DNA of 59,529 bases, from assembly GCA_027021385.1 (NCBI GenBank), contig JALUUL010000018.1:1-59529 (forward strand), in the 5' to 3' direction. The translations under genes were made by a program, and so were the position numbers. Every line of letters begins with the position of its first letter. Position 1 is the first letter of the stretch. This document shows, piece after piece, positions 45,035 through 53,767 of the stretch. This stretch comes from Planctomycetota bacterium (GTDB taxonomy: Bacteria > Planctomycetota > UBA1135 > GCA-002748355). The notes beneath the pieces are model-generated. The model was not told where the DNA came from, ran no database searches, and worked only from the letters and a program-made list of their open reading frames with translations.

Positions 45035-46807
45035 ATGAACCAAGCCACCAGAACCGTCCCGACCCTGGCCGTCCTGGCCCTCCTTTCCGCATGCTCGGCC
45101 GAGACCCATCTCCTCGAGGCGGATGAAGAGGTCTACGGGATCCTGGACGCCAAGAGCGACAAGGCCCTCGGCGAAGACTCCCGGGTCCTTACGGAGAGTT
45201 GGACCCTTGGGGCCGACGCGGCCCCTCTCCGCGACCGCCTCCTGGCCGAACTCGAGGGCGGGAAGACTCCGCGCCTCTTCCTCGGCCTGACGAAGGCTCT
45301 GGACATCGCCGCCGAAAACAGCCGGGACTTCCGCGACCGGAAGGAACGGCTCTACGTGGCCGCCCTCGATCTGACCGGCCAGCGGAACCGCTACAGCACG
45401 ATCTTCAGCGGGACCTCGGCCCCCCGCGTCTCGGGAGCCGGCGACGAGGACTCCCAAGGCGACGCCCGCAGCTCCCTCGGATTCTCGAAGATCCTGGCGA
45501 GCGGCGCCCGCGTTCTCGGCAGCTTCGTGAACACCTACCTGAAGGTCTTCACGAGCGGCGGAGGTTGGGACGTGAGCTCCCTCCTCTCCCTATCCCTGAC
45601 CCAGCCCCTGCTCGAGGGTTTCGGCCGGGAGGTCGCGCTCGAGCCGCTGACCCAGGCCGAGAGGAACGTCGTCTACGCGATCCGCGACTTCGAGAGGTTC
45701 CGGAGAACCTTCTGCGTCGACATCGTCACCGAATATTTGAACGTCCTTGAACTCGAGAACAACCTCGAGAACCAGGAGGCGAACCTGAAAAGCCTCGAAC
45801 TCAACCGGAAACGCGTCGAAGCCCTGGCCCAGGCCGGGAGGATCCCGCGTTTTCAGGTCGACCAGGCGGTCCAGCAGGAGTTTTCCGCCCGGGACCGGAC
45901 GATTCTCGCCCGCTCCCGCTTAAAAAGCGCGAAGGACCGCTTCAAGATCACGCTGGGCCTGCCTCTGGAGATCGAAATCGAACTCGACTCCGGGATCTTC
46001 GAAGTCCTCCGGGACCTCGGCGTCCAGACTCTCGGCCTCGGGGAGAAGGAAGCCACCGAGATCGCGATCCGTTCCCGCCTCGACCTCCTCAACGCGATGG
46101 AACGCCTCGAGGATTCGGAACGGGCGGTCCGGATCGCCGAACAGGCCCTGCAGATGGGTCTCGACCTCGGGTTGGCCGTGGATGTCCCCAACGAGAGGGA
46201 CAAGCCCTTCAAACTCCGTTTCGACAAGATCGACTGGGAGGCCTCCCTGGGGATCGACCTCCCCCTGAACAAGGTCCCCGAGAGGAACGTCCTCCGCCGA
46301 AGCCTGATCGACCTCGACGCCGCTTTCCGTGACTACTCCCTTCGCATGGACAGGATCAAGGAATCGATCCGGAACGAACTCCGGGACGTGGAGCAGGCCT
46401 TCCGAAGCTACCGGATCCAGGAACAGGCGGTCGAACTCGCGAAGCAAAGGGTCGACAGCACGGTGATGTTGATCGATGCGGGCCGTGCCAGCACGCGGGA
46501 TTATCTCGAAGCGGAGCAGGCTCTCTTGACTTCGCAGAACTCCCTGACTTCCGCCCTTGTGGACTACGTTGCCAACAAACTCCGGCTTCTCCGGGATCTC
46601 GAGGTCCTGGACGTCGGAGCGGAGGGCCTGGCCCTGGATCTCGAATCCCTCAAGGATCCGGATCCTGGGAGCGAGCCGTCCCGAAACGATCCGAAAGGAA
46701 GTTCCGGGGAGTCCCGCCCTCCGGTCGAATCACGCCAGGACCTCCCCCCTCCGACCGTTATTCCCGGCGGCCAACCATCTCCCGACGGGAAACCCGTCAA
46801 GAAATGA
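45035..46807 (+). CDS. TolC-like outer-membrane efflux lipoprotein
   Basis: A 590-residue outer-membrane factor. The signal ends in LLSACS (lipidated Cys20). Two long alpha-helical hairpin regions in the usual internal duplication are seen (about 215-300 and 420-500; VDIVTEYLNVLELENNLENQEANL, then VEQAFRSYRIQEQAVELAKQRVD and AGRASTRDYLEAEQALLTSQNSL). These form the periplasmic tunnel. A Pro-rich tail ends the protein. No good ribosome binding site precedes the ATG. It is the first gene of a four-gene export operon, seven bases before the fusion protein gene. Confidence 0.85.
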   Translation: MNQATRTVPTLAVLALLSACSAETHLLEADEEVYGILDAKSDKALGEDSRVLTESWTLGADAAPLRDRLLAELEGGKTPRLFLGLTKALDIAAENSRDFRDRKERLYVAALDLTGQRNRYSTIFSGTSAPRVSGAGDEDSQGDARSSLGFSKILASGARVLGSFVNTYLKVFTSGGGWDVSSLLSLSLTQPLLEGFGREVALEPLTQAERNVVYAIRDFERFRRTFCVDIVTEYLNVLELENNLENQEANLKSLELNRKRVEALAQAGRIPRFQVDQAVQQEFSARDRTILARSRLKSAKDRFKITLGLPLEIEIELDSGIFEVLRDLGVQTLGLGEKEATEIAIRSRLDLLNAMERLEDSERAVRIAEQALQMGLDLGLAVDVPNERDKPFKLRFDKIDWEASLGIDLPLNKVPERNVLRRSLIDLDAAFRDYSLRMDRIKESIRNELRDVEQAFRSYRIQEQAVELAKQRVDSTVMLIDAGRASTRDYLEAEQALLTSQNSLTSALVDYVANKLRLLRDLEVLDVGAEGLALDLESLKDPDPGSEPSRNDPKGSSGESRPPVESRQDLPPPTVIPGGQPSPDGKPVKK

Positions 46808-46814
46808 GGCGGAC

Positions 46815-48785
46815 ATGCGCTTCCTGAAAGCTTTTCTCCTCCTGGTTCCGATCCTCGGGACCGCCTGGCTCCTGAACTCCTCGAGGGAGGCGGACGGCGG
46901 CGGGGATTCGAAGAAGGCGGACCGTTACGTCGTCAAACGGGGGCCGATGAAGGTGACGATCACCGAATCGTCCAGTCTCGAGGCCGCTCGCTCCGTCAAC
47001 ATCCGCAGCGAGATCGAGGGAAGAACCACGATCCTCTGGCTCGAGGAGGAAGGAAAGAAGGTCGACCAGGGGGACATCCTGGTCCGTCTCGACGTCTCCT
47101 CGATCAAGGATCGCCTCGAGACCCAGGAGATCTCGGTCGAACGGGCCAAGGCCGCCTTCCTGTCGGCGGAGAAGACCAGGGAGATCCAGATCAACCAGAA
47201 CGCCTCGGCGATGGAGACCGCCCGCAACGATCTCACCTTCGCCGAACTCGAACTCAGGAAGTTCGACGGGTTCCCCGCCAAGGGGAAGGAGAAGACGAAG
47301 GAGGAGATGGGCGAGAGGGACCAGCAGCTCGTCGAGGCCCAATCCAACATCGAACTCGCGATCGAGGACCTCCGCAGGGCCCGTAACCGCCTGGAATGGA
47401 CGAGGAAGCTCCACGAAAAGAAATACGTCACCGACATGGACCTCGAGGCCGACCGCATCTCGGTCCTGAAAGCCGAGAACCAGGTCAAGCTGGCCGAGAA
47501 CAGGCTCCACATCCTCGAGACCTACACCCTCCCGAAGAAACGCCGTGAACTGGTCGCCAAGCGCAAGGAGGCCGAGGCGGCCCTCGAACGGACCCGGCTG
47601 CGCTGCGAAGCCGAGCTGGCCCAGAAGATCGCGGACCTGAACTCCAAGAAGCGCCAGTACGAACTCGAAAAGAACAAGCTCGAAAAGCTTCGCCGGCAGG
47701 TCGAGGCGGGGGTTCTCAGGGCTCCCTCCTCGGGACTCGTCGTCTATGCGACCGTGGGGAGCCGGATGAGGCAGACCCCGATCGACGAGGGGACCGAAGT
47801 GCGCCAGGGGCAATCCATCATCATCCTCCCCGACGTCTCGACGATCCGCGCCAAGGCCAGCATCCACGAGAGCCAGATCGACATGGTCAAGGAGGGGCAG
47901 AAGGTCGCCCTCCACATCGACGCCCTTCCGGACCGCGTCTTCTACGGGCACGTGGAGAGGGTTTCGATCGTCCCCGATTCCCGGAGTTCCTGGTTGAACC
48001 CGGAGATCAAGCTCTATTCGACATGGATCGCCTTCGACCAGGACACGAGGATGCTCAAGCCCGGACAGTCCTGTTCGATCGAGATCACGGTGGCGGAATT
48101 CGAGGACGTGATCGCGATCCCCGTCCAGGCCGTCCAGCGGGCGGGACGGATCCTCTACTGCTGGGTCGTCTCCGATCAGGGGCCGGCGGAACCGAGGATC
48201 CTCGAGACCGGGATCTCGAACGACCGATTCGTCTTGATCGCAAAGGGACTGAACGAGGGGGAGGTCGTCCTCCTCCATCCCCCGGCCGGGCGCAAGCCTC
48301 CCGAGTTCGAGAAGGAGAACGAAGCCTTGAAGCGAAAGGAGGGGAAACGGACGGGCGCCCTCGCGGCGGAGGCGGGGACGCGCAGGACGGAGGGCCGGAA
48401 TTTGGAGAATGGAGCCCGGCGCGGGCCCTCGTCGCACCCGGCCGGAAACCGACCCACCCGCGGGCCCGTGACGCCGGTGTCCGGGAATCCCCCCTCACGC
48501 GGGAGGGGCAGGGGACGGATGTCCGCGGAGGCGCGCAAGCGTTTCGAAAACCTCCTCGCCAGAGCGCGGGAGAAGTTCCCCGAGCACGCGGACGACCTTT
48601 CGGACCTCCGGGCCCTCTTCCGGAACCCCGACCTCCGGGCGAAGATCCTCGCCGATCCCGAACTCTCGAAGATGGCTCCGTCCTTCCTTCGATCGGGCGG
48701 ACGCGGGAATCGGAACCGGCGAGGATCGGGCGCGAGGATGAACCACGGCGGGACTCGTTTCGACGGCCGCTCCGACAGGCGCTGA
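46815..48785 (+). CDS. MacA/HlyD-type periplasmic membrane fusion protein with basic C-terminal extension
   Basis: A 656-residue adaptor between the inner-membrane ABC transporter and the outer-membrane tunnel. One N-terminal membrane helix (FLKAFLLLVPILGTAWLL) is followed by a lipoyl half-motif, a very long coiled-coil hairpin (about 95-300), the second lipoyl half (GVLRAPSSGLVVYATVGSR), a beta-barrel (KASIHESQIDMVKEGQKVALHID) and the membrane-proximal domain. The last 140 residues are extra: Arg/Gly-rich stretches surround a small helical segment (RKRFENLLARAREKFPEHAD...LADPELSKMAP). The start has GAGG eight bases upstream. Confidence 0.85.
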   Translation: MRFLKAFLLLVPILGTAWLLNSSREADGGGDSKKADRYVVKRGPMKVTITESSSLEAARSVNIRSEIEGRTTILWLEEEGKKVDQGDILVRLDVSSIKDRLETQEISVERAKAAFLSAEKTREIQINQNASAMETARNDLTFAELELRKFDGFPAKGKEKTKEEMGERDQQLVEAQSNIELAIEDLRRARNRLEWTRKLHEKKYVTDMDLEADRISVLKAENQVKLAENRLHILETYTLPKKRRELVAKRKEAEAALERTRLRCEAELAQKIADLNSKKRQYELEKNKLEKLRRQVEAGVLRAPSSGLVVYATVGSRMRQTPIDEGTEVRQGQSIIILPDVSTIRAKASIHESQIDMVKEGQKVALHIDALPDRVFYGHVERVSIVPDSRSSWLNPEIKLYSTWIAFDQDTRMLKPGQSCSIEITVAEFEDVIAIPVQAVQRAGRILYCWVVSDQGPAEPRILETGISNDRFVLIAKGLNEGEVVLLHPPAGRKPPEFEKENEALKRKEGKRTGALAAEAGTRRTEGRNLENGARRGPSSHPAGNRPTRGPVTPVSGNPPSRGRGRGRMSAEARKRFENLLARAREKFPEHADDLSDLRALFRNPDLRAKILADPELSKMAPSFLRSGGRGNRNRRGSGARMNHGGTRFDGRSDRR

Positions 48786-48794
48786 ACCGGCGGC

Positions 48795-49526
48795 ATGGTG
48801 ACGGCGGAGCCCGATTCCAACGAGACCCTCGTCCGCTTCGAGGGCGTGGAGCGTCATTACAGGATGGGCGAGAACCTCGTCCGCGCCCTGGACGGCGTCG
48901 ACCTGGAGATCCGAAGGGGGGAGTACTGGTCGATCATGGGGCGCTCGGGATCCGGAAAATCGACCCTTCTGAACGTTCTCGGATGCCTGGACCGTCCCAC
49001 GGGCGGGCGCTATCTCCTCGGCGGCACCGACGTCGGGGGACTCGAAGACGACGAACTCTCCTCGATCCGGGGGCTGCGGATCGGCTTCATCTTCCAGTCC
49101 TTCAATCTGATCCCCCAGCTCACGGTGCTCGAGAATCTCGAGGTCCCCCTCTTCTACCAGAGGGTGTCCCCCCGGGAAGCCGCGGAGCGCGCGGTTTATT
49201 TCGCGGGCAAGGTCGGGCTCGAGGGCCGACTCCACCACAAGCCCAATGAACTCTCTGGAGGGCAGCAGCAGCGCGTCGCGATCGCGCGGGCCATGATGAA
49301 CGACCCTTTGATCCTCCTCGCCGACGAGGCGACGGGAAACCTGGACTCGAATACCGAAACGGAGATCCTCGCCCTGCTCGACGAGTTGCACGAGGAGGGA
49401 AAAACCATCGTCATGGTCACTCACGCGGAGAAAGTCGCGGCCCGCGCGGAGAGGATGCTCGTCTTGAAGGACGGGAGGGTCGAAAAGGTCGTCGAGAATC
49501 CCGGAAGAGGTCCCGCACGGTGCTGA
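48795..49526 (+). CDS. ABC transporter ATPase, LolD/MacB type
   Basis: A 243-residue ATPase driving the MacB-type permease encoded next. Walker A is GRSGSGKST near residue 53, the Q-loop FIFQSFNLIPQLT near 98, the signature LSGGQQQRVAIARA near 150, Walker B LILLADEATGNLD and the switch His in MVTHA. NLIPQLTVLENLEVPL is characteristic of the lipoprotein/macrolide-export subfamily. It overlaps the permease by seven bases. In MacB these two parts are one protein; here they are separate. Confidence 0.93.
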   Translation: MVTAEPDSNETLVRFEGVERHYRMGENLVRALDGVDLEIRRGEYWSIMGRSGSGKSTLLNVLGCLDRPTGGRYLLGGTDVGGLEDDELSSIRGLRIGFIFQSFNLIPQLTVLENLEVPLFYQRVSPREAAERAVYFAGKVGLEGRLHHKPNELSGGQQQRVAIARAMMNDPLILLADEATGNLDSNTETEILALLDELHEEGKTIVMVTHAEKVAARAERMLVLKDGRVEKVVENPGRGPARC

Positions 49527-50794
49527 ACACGACCTGGATCCGAACGATCAAGCTGGGCTTCAAAAGCCTGATGCTGCACAAGCTCCGCTCGGCCCTGACC
49601 GCGCTGGGGATCCTCTTCGGCGTCTCCTCCGTGATCGCGATGCTCTCGATCGGAGAGGGCGCGAGCTTCGAGGCCCAGGAGAAGATCAAGGCCCTCGGGT
49701 CCAACAACATCCTCCTCGAAAGCAGGAAACCACCCGAAAAGGAGAACCAGCAGAGCCAGGGAACCTCCTTCTCCGCTCAGGAATACGGATTGACCTACGA
49801 CGACGCCATCGCGATCGCCGAGACCCTGCCCGCGGTCGAGGTCGTCGTCCCCATCCGCTCGATCCCCAAGCGCGTCAGATTCGGATCCCGGGTCGTCAAC
49901 GCCCAGGTGATGGGCACGGTTCCGACCTTCGCAGCGGTCACCGGGACGAGGCTGGCCCACGGGCGCTTCCTCTCCCGCGTGGATCTCGAACGGAAGCGCA
50001 ACGTAGCGGTCCTGGGCGCGGAACTCGCCCGGAAGCTCTTCCCCCTCACCGATCCGATCGGCAAGCCGATCCGGATCGGGGCGGAATCCTTCCGCGTGAT
50101 CGGGGAACTGGCCCCCCCCGGGGGGGCGAACGACGCCTCAGCCTCTGCGACGGCGACAGGTGCGGTCTTCGTCCCCCTCTCCGCCGCCCGGTCGTTCTTC
50201 GGGGAACTGACGGTCAAGGTCTCTTCCGGCAGCCGTGAATTCGAAAGGGTGCAACTCCACAGGATCCAGGTCCGGGTCGACGATCCCGGAAACGTCCTCG
50301 ACACGAGCACGGCCCTCCGGGCCCTGATGCGGAAACGCCACAAGGAAATCGACTACGCAGTCGAGGTTCCCCTCGAGCTGCTCCGCCGCGCCGAGGAGAT
50401 CAAGCGGACCTTCAACATCGTGCTCGGTTCGATCGCGGGCATATCCCTCCTCGTCGGCGGCATCGGCATCATGAACGTCATGCTCGCGACCGTGACCGAA
50501 CGGACGCGGGAGATCGGGATCCGACGGGCCCTCGGGGCCCGTCGGGGGCACATCGTCGCCCAGTTCCTCGTCGAGACCGTCGTTCTGTCCTGCCTGGGAG
50601 GGCTCCTCGGCATCCTGCTCGGCATCGCAATTCCGGGCCTCGTCGAATACTGGACCTCCCAGAAGACGATCGTCCGCCCGGTTTTCGCGGCCCTGGCCTT
50701 CGGGATCTCCGCGGGGGTCGGCATCGTGTTCGGCCTCTACCCGGCCTGGAGGGCGGCGCAGATGGACCCGGTCGAGGCCCTGAGGCACGAATAG
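49520..50794 (+). CDS. ABC transporter permease, MacB/FtsX type
   Basis: A 424-residue permease starting at GTG 49520. It has four membrane helices: one near residue 25 (LRSALTALGILFGVSSVIAML), then three in the C-terminal FtsX domain (VLGSIAGISLLVGGIGIMNVML, LVETVVLSCLGGLLGILLG, ALAFGISAGVGIVFGLYPAWRAA). A large periplasmic MacB_PCD domain lies between (about 50-280). VTERTREIGIRRALGARR is the coupling helix. The protein ends PVEALRHE, typical of the family. It works mechanotransmission-style with the fusion protein and TolC-like tunnel; the exported substrate is not known. Confidence 0.93.
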   Translation: MLNTTWIRTIKLGFKSLMLHKLRSALTALGILFGVSSVIAMLSIGEGASFEAQEKIKALGSNNILLESRKPPEKENQQSQGTSFSAQEYGLTYDDAIAIAETLPAVEVVVPIRSIPKRVRFGSRVVNAQVMGTVPTFAAVTGTRLAHGRFLSRVDLERKRNVAVLGAELARKLFPLTDPIGKPIRIGAESFRVIGELAPPGGANDASASATATGAVFVPLSAARSFFGELTVKVSSGSREFERVQLHRIQVRVDDPGNVLDTSTALRALMRKRHKEIDYAVEVPLELLRRAEEIKRTFNIVLGSIAGISLLVGGIGIMNVMLATVTERTREIGIRRALGARRGHIVAQFLVETVVLSCLGGLLGILLGIAIPGLVEYWTSQKTIVRPVFAALAFGISAGVGIVFGLYPAWRAAQMDPVEALRHE

Positions 50795-50958
50795 GTCCTC
50801 GCATCGGGGAAGCCGATCCCAAGGAATCCGGGAATTCGAGGGAACCTCGGGACGGGGGGCCTTCGTCGAAAGATCGACCCCGGTCCGAAACGTGAACCCA
50901 GGGAAGGGTCGCCGGAACCCGGTTCGCCTCGTCCCTACGATCCTGTCGGATCCACCCC

Positions 50959-50982
50959 GGCCCTGCGGCCCCCCGCAGGGCC
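50959..50982. terminator. Hairpin terminator after the efflux operon
   Basis: A perfect stem of about ten pairs (GGCCCTGCGG with CCGCAGGGCC) encloses a 4-base C loop, followed by CGCCCCCTTTT on the plus strand, 165 bases after the permease stop. Confidence 0.5.
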
Positions 50983-51653
50983 CGCCCCCTTTTCGCCCCG
51001 GTCGGAAGGGACTTCCGAGCGGAGTTTCCCGAAGGCCAGTACAAAAAAGCGCGAGGATTCACCCCGTGCCCCCGAGGTTCCGAACCCCGTGTCCGAAACC
51101 TCTCGGTGTGAACCCTCGTGCGTGAGATCCATCGGGTCGCGGCGAAGGGCCGCTCCCCTGTTTCCCGCCCCGGGGACTTCCGATCCCTCCGGAACAGGCA
51201 GCCCCTTGTAGCCAGGAGGGCCGAAAAAGTTTCGAGAAAACCTGGAAAGTTTTTCTCCCAAATCCCCAGCCGCTCTGCGGACTCTCGACTTTCTATATCT
51301 ATCCTCTTGGAATAACCCGAATTAGGTTCGGTCTTGCCCCAGGGGAGCCTGGCGTCGTTTCCCGGATCTTTCTCCCGACGACGTACGAACGCAACTCATG
51401 GGGAACCTGCACTTCGAAACCCGGCCGGATCGTTTCACCCAGGAGGTCTTCCTGCACTCCCACCGTTCCGGCCCCTCCTCCGGGGGGGGTTGCGTGTCTC
51501 GGGCCGTTCTTGCTAGGATTTTTTTCAGTCGTATACGAAACTTTCGGGGACAGACGGGGACCTCTTCCTCTCCAGAGGGCTTCTCTCTTCCAGAATACGA
51601 AGAGCGCCCAACCTCCTCCGAAGTTCCGTGACGGCGTCCGAACTGCCTGGAAC

Positions 51654-51686
51654 CCCGCACCTGTGATTTCTCTGAGACCCAACTGA
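51654..51686. repeat. Imperfect direct repeat before the PEP-CTERM gene
   Basis: This 33-base element (CCCGCACCTGTGATTTCTC at its start) matches 51927-51959 at 22 of 33 positions, 17 of the first 21. It ends four bases before the ATG of the small gene. Confidence 0.35.
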
Positions 51687-51689
51687 AAC

Positions 51690-51917
51690 ATGATGAAGTT
51701 CTTCCACCGCACCTCGCTGTTCCTCCTGGTGGCGATGAATCTCCTGCTCCCCATGCTCGCCGCGCAGGGGAATTCCCTCCGCGGAAAGGGGACCTCGACC
51801 TTCCCCCCCCAGTTTGGAAGTCCGACCCCCGAGCCCGTGACCCTCTCCCTCCTGGCTCTGGGCGCGACCGGAGCCGGCGCCTTTGCCGTCAGCCGAGGAC
51901 TGCGCCGCAAGCGCTGA
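51690..51917 (+). CDS. Very small PEP-CTERM exosortase substrate
   Basis: A 75-residue protein with both sorting signals and almost nothing between them. Residues 1-25 are a signal peptide (FFHRTSLFLLVAMNLLLPMLAA). Residues 26-46 are a 21-residue Ser/Gly/Pro-rich core. Then come the PEP motif (Pro47-Glu48-Pro49), a membrane helix (TLSLLALGATGAGAFAVS) and a basic end (RGLRRKR), the classic tripartite PEP-CTERM tail. The exosortase encoded convergently 55 bases on is the likely processing enzyme. No ribosome binding site is clear; ATG 51693 is equally possible. The mature product would be a short peptide, perhaps attached to a surface glycan. Confidence 0.75.
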   Translation: MMKFFHRTSLFLLVAMNLLLPMLAAQGNSLRGKGTSTFPPQFGSPTPEPVTLSLLALGATGAGAFAVSRGLRRKR

Positions 51918-51926
51918 TCCCCAAGT

Positions 51927-51959
51927 CCTGCACCCGTGATTCCTCCGGATCCGATTGGA
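51927..51959. repeat. Imperfect direct repeat after the PEP-CTERM gene
   Basis: Second copy of the 51654-51686 element (CCTGCACCCGTGATTCCTC at its start), ten bases after the small gene's stop. It may mark a lost or duplicated gene cassette. Confidence 0.35.
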
Positions 51960-51972
51960 GGGTCCTCGGTTC

Positions 51973-53562
51973 TCATCGGAACGCGGCGGAAGCGGCCCTG
52001 ATCAATCTTTCGATCCGGGATCTCCACTCTTCCGTCAATGGAGTCTGAACCAATCCCGGAGCCGCCTCGATCCGGATCCAGACCCGGTCCGTCCTCCCCC
52101 GTTCGTAGTGGCGCCGCAACAGGTCAAACCAGGCCTCGAGGCTCCCCTCCTCGGCCTCGATCCCTTCCGGACCCTGGGCCCAGAACAGGACGTCGCGATC
52201 CGTGCTCTCATAGGCGAGAGTGAGCTTCTGGATCCTTGTCGGGGACTCGCCTCCTCCCAGCACCAGGGGTCTCCTTTCCTCGAGAACCTTCCAACCCTGG
52301 ACCTGGTAGCAGATCTCGGGGGGATGGGGACGCTCCTCTAGCAGGCCGTCCATCGGGTAATAGCCTGCGTAGATCGAGACGTAGGGCTCGTCCCGGTTCT
52401 CCCGGTAGAGGAAGAGGTAGGACCTGGGAAGGAGCGGGCTTTCCGGAAAGCGTCCCACGACCCAGTCCTCCCGCGGCCAGATCTTCCGCACGGAGGCCTC
52501 GAAACCAGCAAGATCGAAGCCGGTCGCAGGCCTGGCGAACAGAAGCCGATCGCCGTGAAGCAGGAGGTTGCCGACGAGGAGGATCGCAAGCACGGATTTC
52601 GGCCAGCCGCTCGCGGCGGGGGCGGGAAAGCGGACCTCTCCTCCGACCTCATCCCTCCCTCCCGTCCGTCCGGGAAGATCCGGAACCTCGCGGTCTCCCC
52701 CCCCCCGCCCCCGGGGCCCGATCCAGAAGAGCGCCCCGATCGACAGGGCGAGCCCGGCGATCCCGACCCCTTCGTGGAACCAGGAATCGGCGCCTATCTT
52801 CATCCCCCCGGCGATGAGCCAGGAGGTGACGAGGATACGAAGGAGGTTCGCAAAAAGGGCCGCGGGGATCGACAGGAGGAAGAGGACGCCGAAGCGAACG
52901 GGAGACAGGGGCCGGGGCCAAGACGCGAAAAGGAGGGCGAGAGGGGGGAGGAGAAGGATGCCCCCGAGCCCCGAGCAATCCTCGACGATCGAAACGGCTT
53001 CCCCGTTCGCGAAGATGAAGGTGTATCCGGTCCGCTCGACCGAGGAGAGCGTCAGCCCGAGCACGACCTCGCTCGCCCATGCGGCTCCATCCAGAAGGAT
53101 CTTCGTGGCCGCACTCAGGACGCCTCCCGGGACCGGCAAGGACAGCAGGAAGAAGGCCAGAGGCAGATAGAAGCGGGGAAGGCTCCCCGGTCCGTGGAGA
53201 GCCCGGAGGCATAGGGTCACGGCCAGGAGGGTCGCGAGACCCACCCCGATCCGCAGGTCGGTGATCGAGGACAGGACCAACCCCGCAAGCGAGAGGATCA
53301 GGAGAACCGACAAATACGCCGGAGGACTCCGTTCCTCCCTCCCGTTCCCCCTTCCAAGAGCCCTCCAAAGGAAGGCCAGGCCCGCGAAGAAGGAGAGGGC
53401 GCTGCCCGCAGCCTGTTTGGAAGACCCCATCCACAGGGCGCCTTCGATCCAGAGGAGGGGGAGACAGATTCCGAAGAGCAGGAGAAGGCCCGCGATCCAC
53501 CGGAACCTCCCGGATCTTTCCGGCAGAAGCCTTCGTTCGGGATTAGAATTCACGCGGACCAT
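51973..53562 (-). CDS. Exosortase fused to an EpsI-type domain
   Basis: A 529-residue inner-membrane protein. The first 280 residues hold about eight helices and the exosortase catalytic set: Cys196 in SIVEDCSGLGG, Arg242 in FANLLRI and His263 in WFHEGVG. These carry out the cysteine-protease-like sorting of PEP-CTERM proteins. Residues about 335-520 are an EpsI (DUF3485) domain after one more helix, with SIYAGYYPMDGLLEERPHPPEICYQVQGW. EpsI is often a separate gene of exopolysaccharide loci; here it is fused, as in the exosortase D/EpsI arrangement. The neighbours (small PEP-CTERM gene and glycosyltransferases) fit a polysaccharide-linked surface sorting system. Confidence 0.9.
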   Translation of the reverse strand: MVRVNSNPERRLLPERSGRFRWIAGLLLLFGICLPLLWIEGALWMGSSKQAAGSALSFFAGLAFLWRALGRGNGREERSPPAYLSVLLILSLAGLVLSSITDLRIGVGLATLLAVTLCLRALHGPGSLPRFYLPLAFFLLSLPVPGGVLSAATKILLDGAAWASEVVLGLTLSSVERTGYTFIFANGEAVSIVEDCSGLGGILLLPPLALLFASWPRPLSPVRFGVLFLLSIPAALFANLLRILVTSWLIAGGMKIGADSWFHEGVGIAGLALSIGALFWIGPRGRGGGDREVPDLPGRTGGRDEVGGEVRFPAPAASGWPKSVLAILLVGNLLLHGDRLLFARPATGFDLAGFEASVRKIWPREDWVVGRFPESPLLPRSYLFLYRENRDEPYVSIYAGYYPMDGLLEERPHPPEICYQVQGWKVLEERRPLVLGGGESPTRIQKLTLAYESTDRDVLFWAQGPEGIEAEEGSLEAWFDLLRRHYERGRTDRVWIRIEAAPGLVQTPLTEEWRSRIERLIRAASAAFR

Positions 53563-53767
53563 TCACGGAAGAGGGGCCGATTCTCCGAAGACTCGCCCGA
53601 AGAACGAAAAGAAGGTCAGGGAGAGGGGCCGGTCGAAATCGTTCGTAGATCGCATTCAGAACTTATCGGCAAGAATCGCGAAGGAGTAGAGGGCGACACG
53701 TCCCCCAAGGCCCTTCGAGGGAAGAACGGAATGGAGGAGGACCCCGCGGCGGGGACCGGAGAGGCTA

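Larger units (their letters stand above)
50795..51689. other. Long non-coding leader between efflux operon and PEP-CTERM gene
   Basis: About 895 bases with no credible gene. It holds the terminator hairpin at 50959-50982, a dyad GAGGTT...AACCTC near 51073-51101, and an A+T-rich patch near 51220-51320 with TATATCTAT, the most promoter-like stretch. CCGAA-ttagg-TTCGG lies at 51318-51332, and an oddly A+T-rich run TAGGATTTTTTTCAGTC near 51515. Short frames here lack ribosome binding sites. It may be a long 5' leader for the small surface protein gene. Confidence 0.45.

Noticed and set aside
51650-51690. Sigma-54 promoter before the PEP-CTERM gene
   Set aside because: TGGAACCCCGCACC has a GG but no GC at the required distance; no site matching the -24/-12 rule was found in the leader.
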